A stretch of 11,706 bases of DNA from Oscillospiraceae bacterium (lineage in GTDB: Bacteria; Bacillota; Clostridia; Oscillospirales; Acutalibacteraceae). Shown in pieces: positions 1 to 7,287 of this stretch. Position numbers and translations under genes: made by a program. The stretch is from positions 1 through 11,706 of the forward strand of contig JAHZCM010000062.1 in the NCBI GenBank assembly GCA_019422905.1, in the 5' to 3' direction. Every line of letters begins with the position of its first letter. Position 1 is the first letter of the stretch. Under the pieces are notes generated by a model. The model ran no database searches. It worked only from the letters and a program-made list of their open reading frames with translations, and was not told the DNA's origin.

Positions 1-32
1 GGTAGCGAGTTCGAGCCTCGTCGTCCGCTCCA
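1..32 (+). tRNA. 3' part of a tRNA, probably tRNA-Gly (truncated by window edge)
   Basis: Only the 3' portion is present. Positions 5-9 (GCGAG) and 17-21 (CTCGT) form a five-pair T stem with one G-U pair, around the T loop TTCGAGC at 10-16. The 3' acceptor strand CGTCCGC is at 22-28, the discriminator base T at 29 and an encoded CCA at 30-32. The matching 5' acceptor strand would be GCGGACG, outside the window. The T-arm sequence, the GCGG-type acceptor and the U discriminator fit bacterial tRNA-Gly. The anticodon is not visible, so the identity is inferred from these features only. Confidence 0.85.
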
Positions 33-34
33 GC

Positions 35-68
35 AAAGCATCGCAGATTTGCGGTGCTTTTATTTTTT
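35..68 (+). terminator. Intrinsic terminator of the tRNA transcript
   Basis: Positions 35-45 (AAAGCATCGCA) pair with 50-60 (TGCGGTGCTTT) over 11 bp with a single U-G wobble, closing a GATT loop. The right arm runs into a T-rich tail (58-68) interrupted by one A. It begins three bases after the tRNA CCA end, so it is the natural end of that transcript. Between here and the next promoter (69-197) I see only a small hairpin at 150-164 and no credible gene. Confidence 0.85.
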
Positions 69-197
69 ATGTTGCTTATGTTGCGGATTTTTGATGCCCC
101 GGATTTTGAGAAGGTGCGCTGTCCTTGGCTGCGGGGCAAAAAAGGTGGCTTCCGGTATGCGGAAACTGCGAATTTGCGGCTTCTGAGGCCGATTCGG

Positions 198-226
198 TTG
201 ATTTTTTCCGCTGATGGTGGTATCAT
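198..226 (+). promoter_or_regulatory. Sigma-A type promoter of the oxidoreductase operon
   Basis: TTGATT at 198-203 and TATCAT at 221-226 are separated by 17 bp, and TG at 218-219 supplies an extended -10 (TGG before TATCAT). Transcription would start near 233, leaving about 53 nt of leader before the ATG at 286. An alternative in-frame ATG at 214 lies inside the promoter and could not be on this transcript, which supports the downstream start. Confidence 0.65.
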
Positions 227-285
227 ATTTATTGCGTGCAGGCACGGCGCTGTATGGCGGGAAATTTTTGGAAAGGCGTGAGCAA

Positions 286-960
286 ATGGGCGGCACGATT
301 ACGGTGGTTTGCGGGCATTATGGCTGCGGCAAAACGAACCTCACCCTGAATCTTGCGGTTGAGGCGGCCCAAAGGGGCAGGCGCAGCGTGATTGTGGATA
401 TGGATATTGTCAACCCGTATTTCCGCTCGTCGGAATACGGTCCCTTTCTCGAAAGACACGGTGTGCAGCTGATTGCGCCCGTCTTTGCCAATACGACGCT
501 CGACACCCCGGTGCTTCCGCCGGAGATTTATTCGATTTTCAGCATGGAGGACGCGGATGTGTTCATCGACGCGGGCGGCGACGACGTCGGCGCCACGGCG
601 CTCGGACGGCTGAGCCGGGAGCTGGCGGAAACGGGCTATGAGATGATCTATGTCGTGAACCGTTACCGCATCCTTTCCACGAAGCCGGAGGAAACGCTGC
701 CGCTGCTCCGGGAGATCGAGAGCGCGGCGCATTTGAAAGCGACGGCGGTTGTGAACAACTCGCACCTCGGCGTGGATACCACGTGGCAGACGGTGCTGGA
801 TTCCGTGGATTTTGCGCGGGAATCAGCGCGGCTGTGCGGCCTGCCGCTCTTGTATTCGACAGTTCCGGACTTTGCGGCCGGGGAAGAAATTCCCGCGGGC
901 TTCAAGGTCGTTCGGAGATATGTGCACTTCGTCTGGGAGGACGAAGCGGATTTTAACTAG
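286..960 (+). CDS. P-loop NTPase (SIMIBI/ParA-MinD-like), first gene of the 2-oxoacid:ferredoxin oxidoreductase operon
   Basis: This is a 224-residue soluble protein. It opens directly on a beta strand and a Walker A loop, G10-H-Y-G-C-G-K-T17. Next comes a D38-M-D-I-V-N-P-Y-F segment resembling the DxD/NP switch region of ParA/CobQ-type ATPases, and then a Walker B/switch II-like hydrophobic strand ending D95-A-G-G-D-D. The lysine of the deviant KGG Walker A of true ParA/MinD is absent, and there is no CxxC iron-sulfur carrier motif as in Mrp/ApbC. The ATG at 286 is chosen because GGAAAGG at 270-276 sits 9 nt upstream and the mapped promoter excludes the ATG at 214. The stop is 11 nt before the ferredoxin gene, whose Shine-Dalgarno overlaps it, so the two are probably co-translated. 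ATP or GTP binding is well supported. The function is unknown; a role in assembling, loading cofactor into or regulating the oxidoreductase is inference from position only. Confidence 0.9.
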   Translation: MGGTITVVCGHYGCGKTNLTLNLAVEAAQRGRRSVIVDMDIVNPYFRSSEYGPFLERHGVQLIAPVFANTTLDTPVLPPEIYSIFSMEDADVFIDAGGDDVGATALGRLSRELAETGYEMIYVVNRYRILSTKPEETLPLLREIESAAHLKATAVVNNSHLGVDTTWQTVLDSVDFARESARLCGLPLLYSTVPDFAAGEEIPAGFKVVRRYVHFVWEDEADFN

Positions 961-971
961 GAGGAAAGACA

Positions 972-1178
972 ATGGCAAGGATTATTGTGGACGAAAAAGT
1001 GTGCAAGGGCTGCTCCATGTGCATCAACGCATGTCCGAAGAAGATCATTGCGCTGGCAAAGGACCGCCTGAATGCGAAGGGCTACCATCCTGCGCAGCTC
1101 ATCGACGAAGCGGCCTGTGTCGGCTGCGCGGCGTGCGCGACCATGTGCCCCGATACGGCAATTACAGTTGAACGCTAA
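972..1178 (+). CDS. 2x[4Fe-4S] ferredoxin-like delta subunit of 2-oxoacid:ferredoxin oxidoreductase
   Basis: The protein has 68 residues with two classical cluster motifs, CKGCSMCINACP (about residues 11-22) and CVGCAACATMCP (about residues 49-60). Each has the CxxCxxCxxxCP pattern of a bacterial 2[4Fe-4S] ferredoxin. In four-subunit 2-oxoacid oxidoreductases this delta subunit carries electrons from the TPP-site cluster to external ferredoxin. The segment between the motifs is the short insertion usual for KorD/VorD-type subunits. AGGAGG at 959-964 overlaps the stop of the NTPase gene and lies 7 nt from the ATG. The vorB-type alpha gene begins 22 nt after its stop, which supports subunit rather than free ferredoxin identity. 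Confidence 0.93.
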   Translation: MARIIVDEKVCKGCSMCINACPKKIIALAKDRLNAKGYHPAQLIDEAACVGCAACATMCPDTAITVER

Positions 1179-1200
1179 CAGGGAAAGGAATGTTTCAGTT

Positions 1201-2256
1201 ATGGCAGAAAAGGTTTTGATGAAGGGTAACGAGGCGCTCGCCGAGGCCGCCATTCAGGCGGGCTGCCACCACTTCTTCGGCTATCCCATCACGCCGCAGA
1301 CAGAGCTTGCCGCGTATATGGCGAAGCGCATGCCGAAGATCGGCGGTACATATTTGCAGGCGGAATCGGAAATTGCGGCCGTCAATATGGTGCTCGGCGC
1401 GTCGGCGGCGGGCGTCCGCGCGATGACCTCCTCCAGCTCCCCCGGCGTCAGTCTGAAGGGCGAGGGCATCTCCTATATGGCGGGCTCCGACCTGCCGGCC
1501 GTGATCATCAACGTGCAGCGCGGCGGCCCGGGCCTCGGCGGCATTCAGCCGTCTCAGGCGGACTATTGGCAGGCGACGAAGGCGCTTGGCCACGGCGACT
1601 TTCAGATTCTCGTCTTTGCGCCGTCCACGGTGCAGGAGATGGTCGATCTCGTTGCCGATGCGTTCGATAAGGCGGACCAGTACCGGATGCCCGCGATGAT
1701 CCTCGCGGACGGCATGCTCGGCCAGATGATGGAGCCGGTGGTGCTTCCGGAGAAGAAGGAGCGGGCGGCTGCCGAAAAGCCGTGGGCGGCCTGCGGCCAC
1801 GGCGGCAAGCGCAAGCACAATATTGTCAACTCGCTTTATTTGACCCCAAACGCACTGGAAAACCTCGTCCGCGAGCGCTATGCGCGCTATGAGACGGTCA
1901 ACGCGAACGAGCATCGCTCGGAGGAATACCGCACGGAGGACGCGGATCTGATCGTCGTCGCCTACGGCGCGTCGAGCCGCGTTGCCCGAAGCGCCGTCAA
2001 TAAGGCGCGCGAGGAGGGCCTTAAGGTGGGCCTTGTCCGCCCGATCACGCTTTGGCCGTTCCCGACGGACGCCATCCGGCGCGCGGCGGAGCAGGCAAAG
2101 CAGCTTCTCGTGGTGGAGATGAGCATGGGCCAGATGGTCGACGACGTGCGGCTCGCATGCGAATGCAGCGTACCGGTCGGCTTCTACGGCCGCACGGGCG
2201 GTATCATCCCCACGCCGAAGGAAGTGCTCGGCGAAATTAAAAAACTCCTGAAATAA
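1201..2256 (+). CDS. vorB: 2-oxoacid:ferredoxin oxidoreductase alpha subunit (VorB/KorA type)
   Basis: This 351-residue subunit carries the pyrimidine-binding and transketolase C-terminal-like domains. Visible landmarks are GNEALAEAAI near residue 9, the substrate-domain motif GYPITPQTE (27-35), QAESEIAAVNMVLGAS (53-68) with the glutamate that contacts TPP, TSSSSPG (76-82) and RGGPGLGGIQPSQADYWQA (107-125). A C-terminal domain begins around residue 247 with YGASSRVARSAV, LVRPITLWPFP and YGRTGG. The length and motifs match the VorB family, usually labelled branched-chain (3-methyl-2-oxobutanoate) oxidoreductase. Substrate cannot be decided from sequence alone, and 2-oxoglutarate or a range of 2-oxoacids remains possible. 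The ATG at 1201 follows GGAAAGGA at 1182-1189 at a slightly long 11-nt spacing; the upstream in-frame extension overlaps the ferredoxin gene and is not family sequence. Confidence 0.95.
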   Translation: MAEKVLMKGNEALAEAAIQAGCHHFFGYPITPQTELAAYMAKRMPKIGGTYLQAESEIAAVNMVLGASAAGVRAMTSSSSPGVSLKGEGISYMAGSDLPAVIINVQRGGPGLGGIQPSQADYWQATKALGHGDFQILVFAPSTVQEMVDLVADAFDKADQYRMPAMILADGMLGQMMEPVVLPEKKERAAAEKPWAACGHGGKRKHNIVNSLYLTPNALENLVRERYARYETVNANEHRSEEYRTEDADLIVVAYGASSRVARSAVNKAREEGLKVGLVRPITLWPFPTDAIRRAAEQAKQLLVVEMSMGQMVDDVRLACECSVPVGFYGRTGGIIPTPKEVLGEIKKLLK

Positions 2257-2276
2257 GGCGAAAGGACTGGAATAAA

Positions 2277-3028
<752 letters not shown>

Positions 3029-3032
<4 letters not shown>

Positions 3033-3562
3033 AGGATTTAAACATGGTTTTCGCCGGCTTCGGCGGACAGGGCGTTCTGTTTGCCGGTAAGGTTGTCGCC
3101 TATGCCGGTCTGATCGACGGCAGAGAGCTCTCGTGGCTCCCGTCCTACGGCCCCGAAATGCGCGGCGGCACCGCGAACTGCAGCATCTGTCTCTCCGATG
3201 AGCCGATCGGCTCTCCGCTCGTGACGAACCCGAATGTGCTGATCGCGATGAACCGGCCTTCGCTGGATAAATTTGTGAACGACGTGGAGCCGGGCGGCGT
3301 GATTCTTCTGGACAGCAGCCTCATCGACGTGAAGGTGGAGCGGGACGACGTGACGACCTACTACGTGCCGGCGTCGAAGCTCGCCGAGGAAAACGGCCTC
3401 AAGGGCCTTGCGAACATCATCCTTGTAGGAAAGCTCTTTAAGGAAGTGGGCTTCTGCTCCGCGGAGACGCTCGATCAGGCCCTCCAGAAATGTATTCCGG
3501 CCAGAAAGGCCTCCATGCTCGATTTTAACCGCAAGGCGATTGAAATCGGCAGCGCACAGTAA
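3029..3562 (+). CDS. 2-oxoacid:ferredoxin oxidoreductase gamma subunit
   Basis: This 177-residue protein starts with the gamma-domain signature GFGGQGVLFAGKVVAYAG (10-27), followed by SWLPSYGPEMRGGTANCSI (35-53) and a C-terminal LANIILVGKL segment. These are typical of the POR/KOR gamma family, which lines the CoA-binding side of the complex. It overlaps the beta gene by 4 nt and is the last gene of the operon, with a terminator six bases after its stop. The family often occurs as a separate small gene, as here, and length is normal. Together with the three preceding genes it completes a four-subunit (alpha, beta, gamma, delta) enzyme. Confidence 0.95.
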
Positions 3563-3567
3563 GTTTG

Positions 3568-3607
3568 CAAAGACAGACCGGGTAAAACCGGTTTGTCTTT
3601 GTTTTCT
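3568..3607 (+). terminator. Strong intrinsic terminator of the oxidoreductase operon
   Basis: The arms at 3569-3581 and 3588-3600 form 13 consecutive pairs with one G-U, around the loop GTAAAA. C3568 and G3601 can add a further pair. The tail TTTTCTTT follows at 3602. It sits directly after the gamma-subunit stop and separates the operon from the ABC transporter gene. Confidence 0.92.
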
Positions 3608-3621
3608 TTACCAAGCGTGTG

Positions 3622-3675
3622 TTTACAAATTACTCATATCCTGTTCATAACATTCTCAGAATATCCCTCTACAAT
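3622..3675 (+). promoter_or_regulatory. Four phased hexamers and -10 box upstream of the ABC transporter gene
   Basis: Four related hexamers, TTTACA (3622), CTCATA (3633), TTCATA (3644) and CTCAGA (3655), begin at exact 11-bp intervals with 5-bp spacers, giving a consensus of roughly YTYAYA. A good -10 box, TACAAT, lies at 3670-3675, with 9 bp between it and the last hexamer and no convincing -35 at the normal distance. Direct hexamer repeats at helical spacing, placed just upstream of a -10, are the known layout of OmpR/PhoB/PhoP-type response regulator sites. The identity of the regulator is not visible here. TTTACA followed at 18 bp by CATAAC is a weaker alternative reading as a plain promoter. 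Confidence 0.5.
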
Positions 3676-3721
3676 GGATGCACCTGAATATTAAGCGTGG
3701 ACGAGACAAGGAGAAGATGCG

Positions 3722-6538
3722 ATGCTGCAAGTTAAAAATATCCACAAGCAATACCGGACCGGCGAGCTGGTGCAGGACGCGCTGCGGGACGTGAGCCTGA
3801 ACCTGCGCGATAACGAGTTTGTCGCGGTGCTGGGCCCGAGCGGCTCCGGCAAAACGACGCTTTTGAACATCGTCGGCGGCCTCGACCGCTACGACAGCGG
3901 TGACCTGATCATCAATGGAATTTCGACGAAGCAGTATAAGGACCGGGACTGGGACTCCTATCGCAACCACACGATCGGTTTTGTTTTTCAGAGCTATAAC
4001 CTAATCCCGCACCAGACGATTCTCTCAAATGTGGAGCTTGCGCTGACGATTTCCGGCATTTCCCGCGGCGAACGCAGGCGGCGCGCTCAGGCCGCGCTCG
4101 AGGAGGTGGGGCTCGGCGAACAGTCCCATAAGCGGCCGAACCAGCTTTCCGGCGGGCAGATGCAGCGCGTTGCAATTGCCCGCGCGCTTGTCAATGACCC
4201 GGAGATTTTGCTTGCAGACGAGCCGACCGGCGCGCTGGACAGCGAAACGAGCGTGCAGGTCATGGAGCTGCTGAAGGCCGTTGCAAAGGACCGGCTTGTC
4301 GTCATGGTCACGCACAATCCGGAGCTCGCGGAGCAATACGCCACGCGCATCGTAAGGCTGCGCGACGGGCGGATTACCGATGATTCCGACCCGTTCCTTG
4401 TGGATGAGGCGGCGCTTAAGGCTCCGGAGCACAAGAATATGGGAAAGGCGGCGATGGGCTTTCTCGCCTCGCTTTCTCTGAGCTTTAACAACCTCCGCAC
4501 AAAGAAGGGGCGCACGATCTTAACCGCGTTTGCAGGCTCCATTGGCATTATCGGCATCGCGCTGATCCTTTCCCTCTCCACGGGCGTAAACCAGTATATC
4601 ACGGATATTCAAAAGGAGACGATGACCTCCTACCCGCTGACGATCAGCGCGGAGACGATCGACATGTCTTCGCTGATGGAAATGCGCGGCACGATGGGCG
4701 GCATGAGCGTCGGAACGGCGGGCACACCGGATGAAAACCTCTCCGGCGTGCATGCGGACCACCGCCGGCTGGAGGTCAGCGAGACGCTGAATTCGAGCAT
4801 CACGGAAAACGACCTGACGGCCTTTAAGCGGTATCTCGACGACCCGGACAGTGAAATTCAGGCGTATCTCGGCGAAAACGGCGTGGTTTACACCTATGAC
4901 GTGAGCTTTGAGGTCTATGCCAAGGACAGTGCGGGCAACGTGATCAACACCAACGCGGACGTCGATGAGATTTCCGAAACGGACGAGTCGGGCGGGTTCG
5001 GCGCGATGATGGAAAATCAGAGAGTTATGATGAGCATGTTCGTCGGTTCCCCTTCCGGTGCGGAGAATTTTGAAGAGCTGATGGCCGGCGTGGACAGCAC
5101 GGTCAGTCCGGTTGTGACGGACAGCTACGACCTGCTTTACGGTGCGTGGCCGGAGGCATACGACGAGGTGGTGCTCGTGCTCGACGAGGACAATTCCATT
5201 TCTACCGAGGTGCTCTATCAGCTCGGTATGCTGACCGCCGACCAGTATAAGGCGGTTGTGAAAGAGATTGATGACGGCGGCGAGCCGGAGGCATTTGAAT
5301 GGGATTACAGCGAAGCCTGCGACCGCAGCTTCTGGCTTGTTCCGGCCTGCGATCACTACGAGGAGCAGGAGGACGGCACATTCGCTTATATCGGCGGGGA
5401 AAGCGGAGACATCGAGCGGCTGCTTGAAAACGGCGTGGAACTGAAAATCACCGGCGTGATCCGCCCGAAAGCCGGCGCGGCGAACGCGACGCTCCGCGCG
5501 CCCGTGGCCTATACGTCAAAGCTGACCGATTATGTCATCGAGCATACGAATGAAAGCCCCGTCATTCTGGCGCAGGAGGAAACGCCGGATATCAATGTGC
5601 TCAATGGCATGGCGTTTGAGGCGGCGGAGGATGAAAAGAAGGCAGAGGACGCCAAGGCGTATGTCTCCGCGCTCGGCGTTTCCGACAAGGCTTCGCTGTA
5701 CCGGATGATCCTGCATTATCAGTCCAGTCAGGAAGGCGGAAGTGCCGGGACTCCGGCGGAAAGCGCCGCGCAGCCGGAAAGCATGGCGCAGATGGGCAGC
5801 ATGTCTGCCGCCGGTGTGGGTGCAATGGATGAAACCCAGATGGCCGCCGCGCTGGACAACTGGCTTGAAAACAGCCCCGATGAGGAGATTTTGGTTTCCC
5901 TCTACGACCAGTATATCGCGGGCTCCACATATGAGGACAATATGGAGAGCTTCGGCAAGGTCAGCTATGGTGCGCCGAGCGCCATCAGCATCTATACGGA
6001 CAGCTTCGAAAACAAGGAGGCTGTTTCCGACTGCATCGAGCGGTACAACGAATCCGTGGATGAGGACAGCCGGATCACCTATACCGATTATGTGGCGCTG
6101 CTCACCTCGTCGATCACCTCGATTGTCGATGTGATCTCGTATGTGCTGATCGCCTTTGTAGCGGTTTCCCTGATCGTTTCCTGCATTATGATTGGCATCA
6201 TCACGCACATCTCGGTGCTGGAGCGCACGAAGGAAATCGGGATTCTGCGCGCGCTCGGCGCATCCAAGCGCAATATTTCGCAGGTGTTCAACGCGGAGAC
6301 GTTCATCATCGGCTTTTGCGCCGGCCTGATCGGTGTGGGGGTTTCGGCGCTGCTCACAATCCCGATCAATGCGCTGATTGCACATCTGATCGGTGCGGAA
6401 ACCGTGCGCGCGGTGCTTCCGATCGGCGCGGCGGTCATCCTTGTGGCAATCAGCATGGTAATTACGATCATCGGCGGCCTGCTGCCGGCAAAGCGCGCGG
6501 CGAAGAAAGACCCTGTGACCGCGCTTCGGACGGAATAA
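3722..6538 (+). CDS. MacB-like ABC transporter: fused ATPase and FtsX-type permease with a large external domain
   Basis: This is a 938-residue fusion. The N-terminal ATPase (about 1-225) has Walker A GPSGSGKT (38-45), Q-loop Gln90, signature LSGGQ (142-146), Walker B ILLADE (162-167) and H-loop His198. One membrane helix (about 265-288) follows, then an external domain of roughly 500 residues. Three C-terminal helices come last (about 800-828, 855-885, 898-921), with the FtsX/MacB loop ERTKEIGILRALGAS (834-848) and a final PAKRAAKKDPVTALR. This 1+3 topology is that of type VII (MacB/LolCDE/FtsEX) mechanotransmission transporters, which usually drive work outside the membrane rather than transport through it. 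The external domain is larger than in classical MacB, has Met-rich clusters (315-328, 429-439, 688-707) and a Cys533/Cys543 pair. AAGGAG at 3708-3713 is 8 nt from the ATG. No membrane-fusion partner is adjacent. The substrate is unknown; peptide or envelope-stress roles are inferred from family. Confidence 0.93.
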   Translation: MLQVKNIHKQYRTGELVQDALRDVSLNLRDNEFVAVLGPSGSGKTTLLNIVGGLDRYDSGDLIINGISTKQYKDRDWDSYRNHTIGFVFQSYNLIPHQTILSNVELALTISGISRGERRRRAQAALEEVGLGEQSHKRPNQLSGGQMQRVAIARALVNDPEILLADEPTGALDSETSVQVMELLKAVAKDRLVVMVTHNPELAEQYATRIVRLRDGRITDDSDPFLVDEAALKAPEHKNMGKAAMGFLASLSLSFNNLRTKKGRTILTAFAGSIGIIGIALILSLSTGVNQYITDIQKETMTSYPLTISAETIDMSSLMEMRGTMGGMSVGTAGTPDENLSGVHADHRRLEVSETLNSSITENDLTAFKRYLDDPDSEIQAYLGENGVVYTYDVSFEVYAKDSAGNVINTNADVDEISETDESGGFGAMMENQRVMMSMFVGSPSGAENFEELMAGVDSTVSPVVTDSYDLLYGAWPEAYDEVVLVLDEDNSISTEVLYQLGMLTADQYKAVVKEIDDGGEPEAFEWDYSEACDRSFWLVPACDHYEEQEDGTFAYIGGESGDIERLLENGVELKITGVIRPKAGAANATLRAPVAYTSKLTDYVIEHTNESPVILAQEETPDINVLNGMAFEAAEDEKKAEDAKAYVSALGVSDKASLYRMILHYQSSQEGGSAGTPAESAAQPESMAQMGSMSAAGVGAMDETQMAAALDNWLENSPDEEILVSLYDQYIAGSTYEDNMESFGKVSYGAPSAISIYTDSFENKEAVSDCIERYNESVDEDSRITYTDYVALLTSSITSIVDVISYVLIAFVAVSLIVSCIMIGIITHISVLERTKEIGILRALGASKRNISQVFNAETFIIGFCAGLIGVGVSALLTIPINALIAHLIGAETVRAVLPIGAAVILVAISMVITIIGGLLPAKRAAKKDPVTALRTE

Positions 6539-6570
6539 TTTATCTTTCATTCTTGAAAAACGGATGAAAA

Positions 6571-6599
6571 TATACAAACGGGTAAAAATATGCTATACT
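6571..6599 (+). promoter_or_regulatory. Promoter with extended -10, immediately ahead of a hairpin
   Basis: TATACA (6571-6576) and TATACT (6594-6599) are separated by 17 bp, and TG at 6591-6592 gives an extended -10. The predicted start near 6606 is only about 11 nt before the terminator-like hairpin at 6617. It would serve the acetyltransferase remnant and possibly the sirtuin-like gene, subject to read-through of that hairpin. Confidence 0.6.
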
Positions 6600-6616
6600 G
6601 TGTGTGATGCACGGGC

Positions 6617-6648
6617 AAAAGGGCTTGCCGTTACTGGCAGGCCCTTTT
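6617..6648 (+). terminator. Terminator-like hairpin after the ABC gene, possible attenuator
   Basis: Positions 6617-6629 pair with 6636-6648 over 13 bp with one U-G wobble, around the loop GTTACT. The right arm ends in TTTT but no further T tract follows. It can end the ABC transporter transcript, whose stop is about 80 nt upstream. Because a good promoter lies just before it, it may also act as a leaky attenuator. GGCAA (6614-6618) can alternatively pair with TTGCC (6625-6629), which would exclude the terminator stem. Confidence 0.75.
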
Positions 6649-6673
6649 CGGTATATCAAAGGGAAGCTTGGCG

Positions 6674-7232
6674 ATGACGGAAAAGCGCGACGCCGGGCGG
6701 CTTTACGGCGCAAACTGCGATGCGGCGCCGATTGCGGAAATGTCGATCCGTAAGGAATCGGTGTCTTGTGCACAATGCGCTGCAACCCTCCATGGGAGAG
6801 GTACGGCCGGCATGTATAAAAGCGCTGTTGGGCAAAACGGGCGAATCCGTTGTAATTCAATTGCCGTTCCGGTGCGATTACGGCTATAATATTGAAGTGG
6901 GCGGAGCTCTCTGTGCAAATCATGGCTGCGTGATTTTGAGCGGAGCAAGGGTCGGGTTTGGCGGCCATATCTTCATCGCGCCGGACTGCGGCTTTTGCAC
7001 GGCGGGCCACCCGATTGACGTGGAGCGCCGCAGCCACGGCCTCGAATACGCGTGGCCGATTACGGTTGCAGACAACGTGTGGATTGGCGGTGCGCAGGTG
7101 ATGCCGGGTATAGCGATCAGGAGCGGTGCCGGCATCGGCTTGGGCAACGTCGCAGCGAAAGATATTCCGGACGACGGTATGGTTGCCGGCAATTCGTGCA
7201 GGGCTCTGCGCCCGATCACGGAAGAGAAAATA
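6674..7232 (+). pseudogene. Maltose/galactoside O-acetyltransferase-like gene, frameshifted
   Basis: The product resembles the Maa/LacA/NodL sugar O-acetyltransferases, trimeric left-handed beta-helix enzymes that use acetyl-CoA. The N-terminus, MTEKRDAGRLYGAN, reads from an ATG at 6674 with GGGAAG 7 nt upstream. The family match continues in the next frame after about 6758, where one extra base would explain the shift. The continuation is KALLGKTGE, PFRCDYGYNI, a catalytic-type histidine in TAGHPID, GLEYAWPITVADNVWIGG and AAKDIPDD. At the C-terminus an AAAA run (7227-7230) hides a TAA: removing one A would end the protein at ITEEK, the usual family end, whereas the current frame runs on to 7436 through the next gene. 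One residue is also missing near WIGGAQ. Two lesions make a decayed gene likely, though assembly error or programmed frameshifting is not excluded. Confidence 0.78.
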
Positions 7233-7287
7233 AGCCGGAGTTATGCCGGACAACAAGCGTTATTATTCGATAAGGAGAGAGACAAAA

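Noticed and set aside
214..285. N-terminal extension of the P-loop NTPase to an ATG at 214
   Set aside because: That ATG lies between the -35 and -10 boxes of the operon promoter and has no ribosome binding site. The Walker A strand begins naturally at the ATG at 286, which has GGAAAGG at good spacing.
5516..6577. 353-codon minus-strand open frame opposite the ABC permease
   Set aside because: Its His/Arg/Asp-rich composition is typical of the antisense of GC-biased coding DNA. It has no motif, and the plus-strand transporter fully explains the region.
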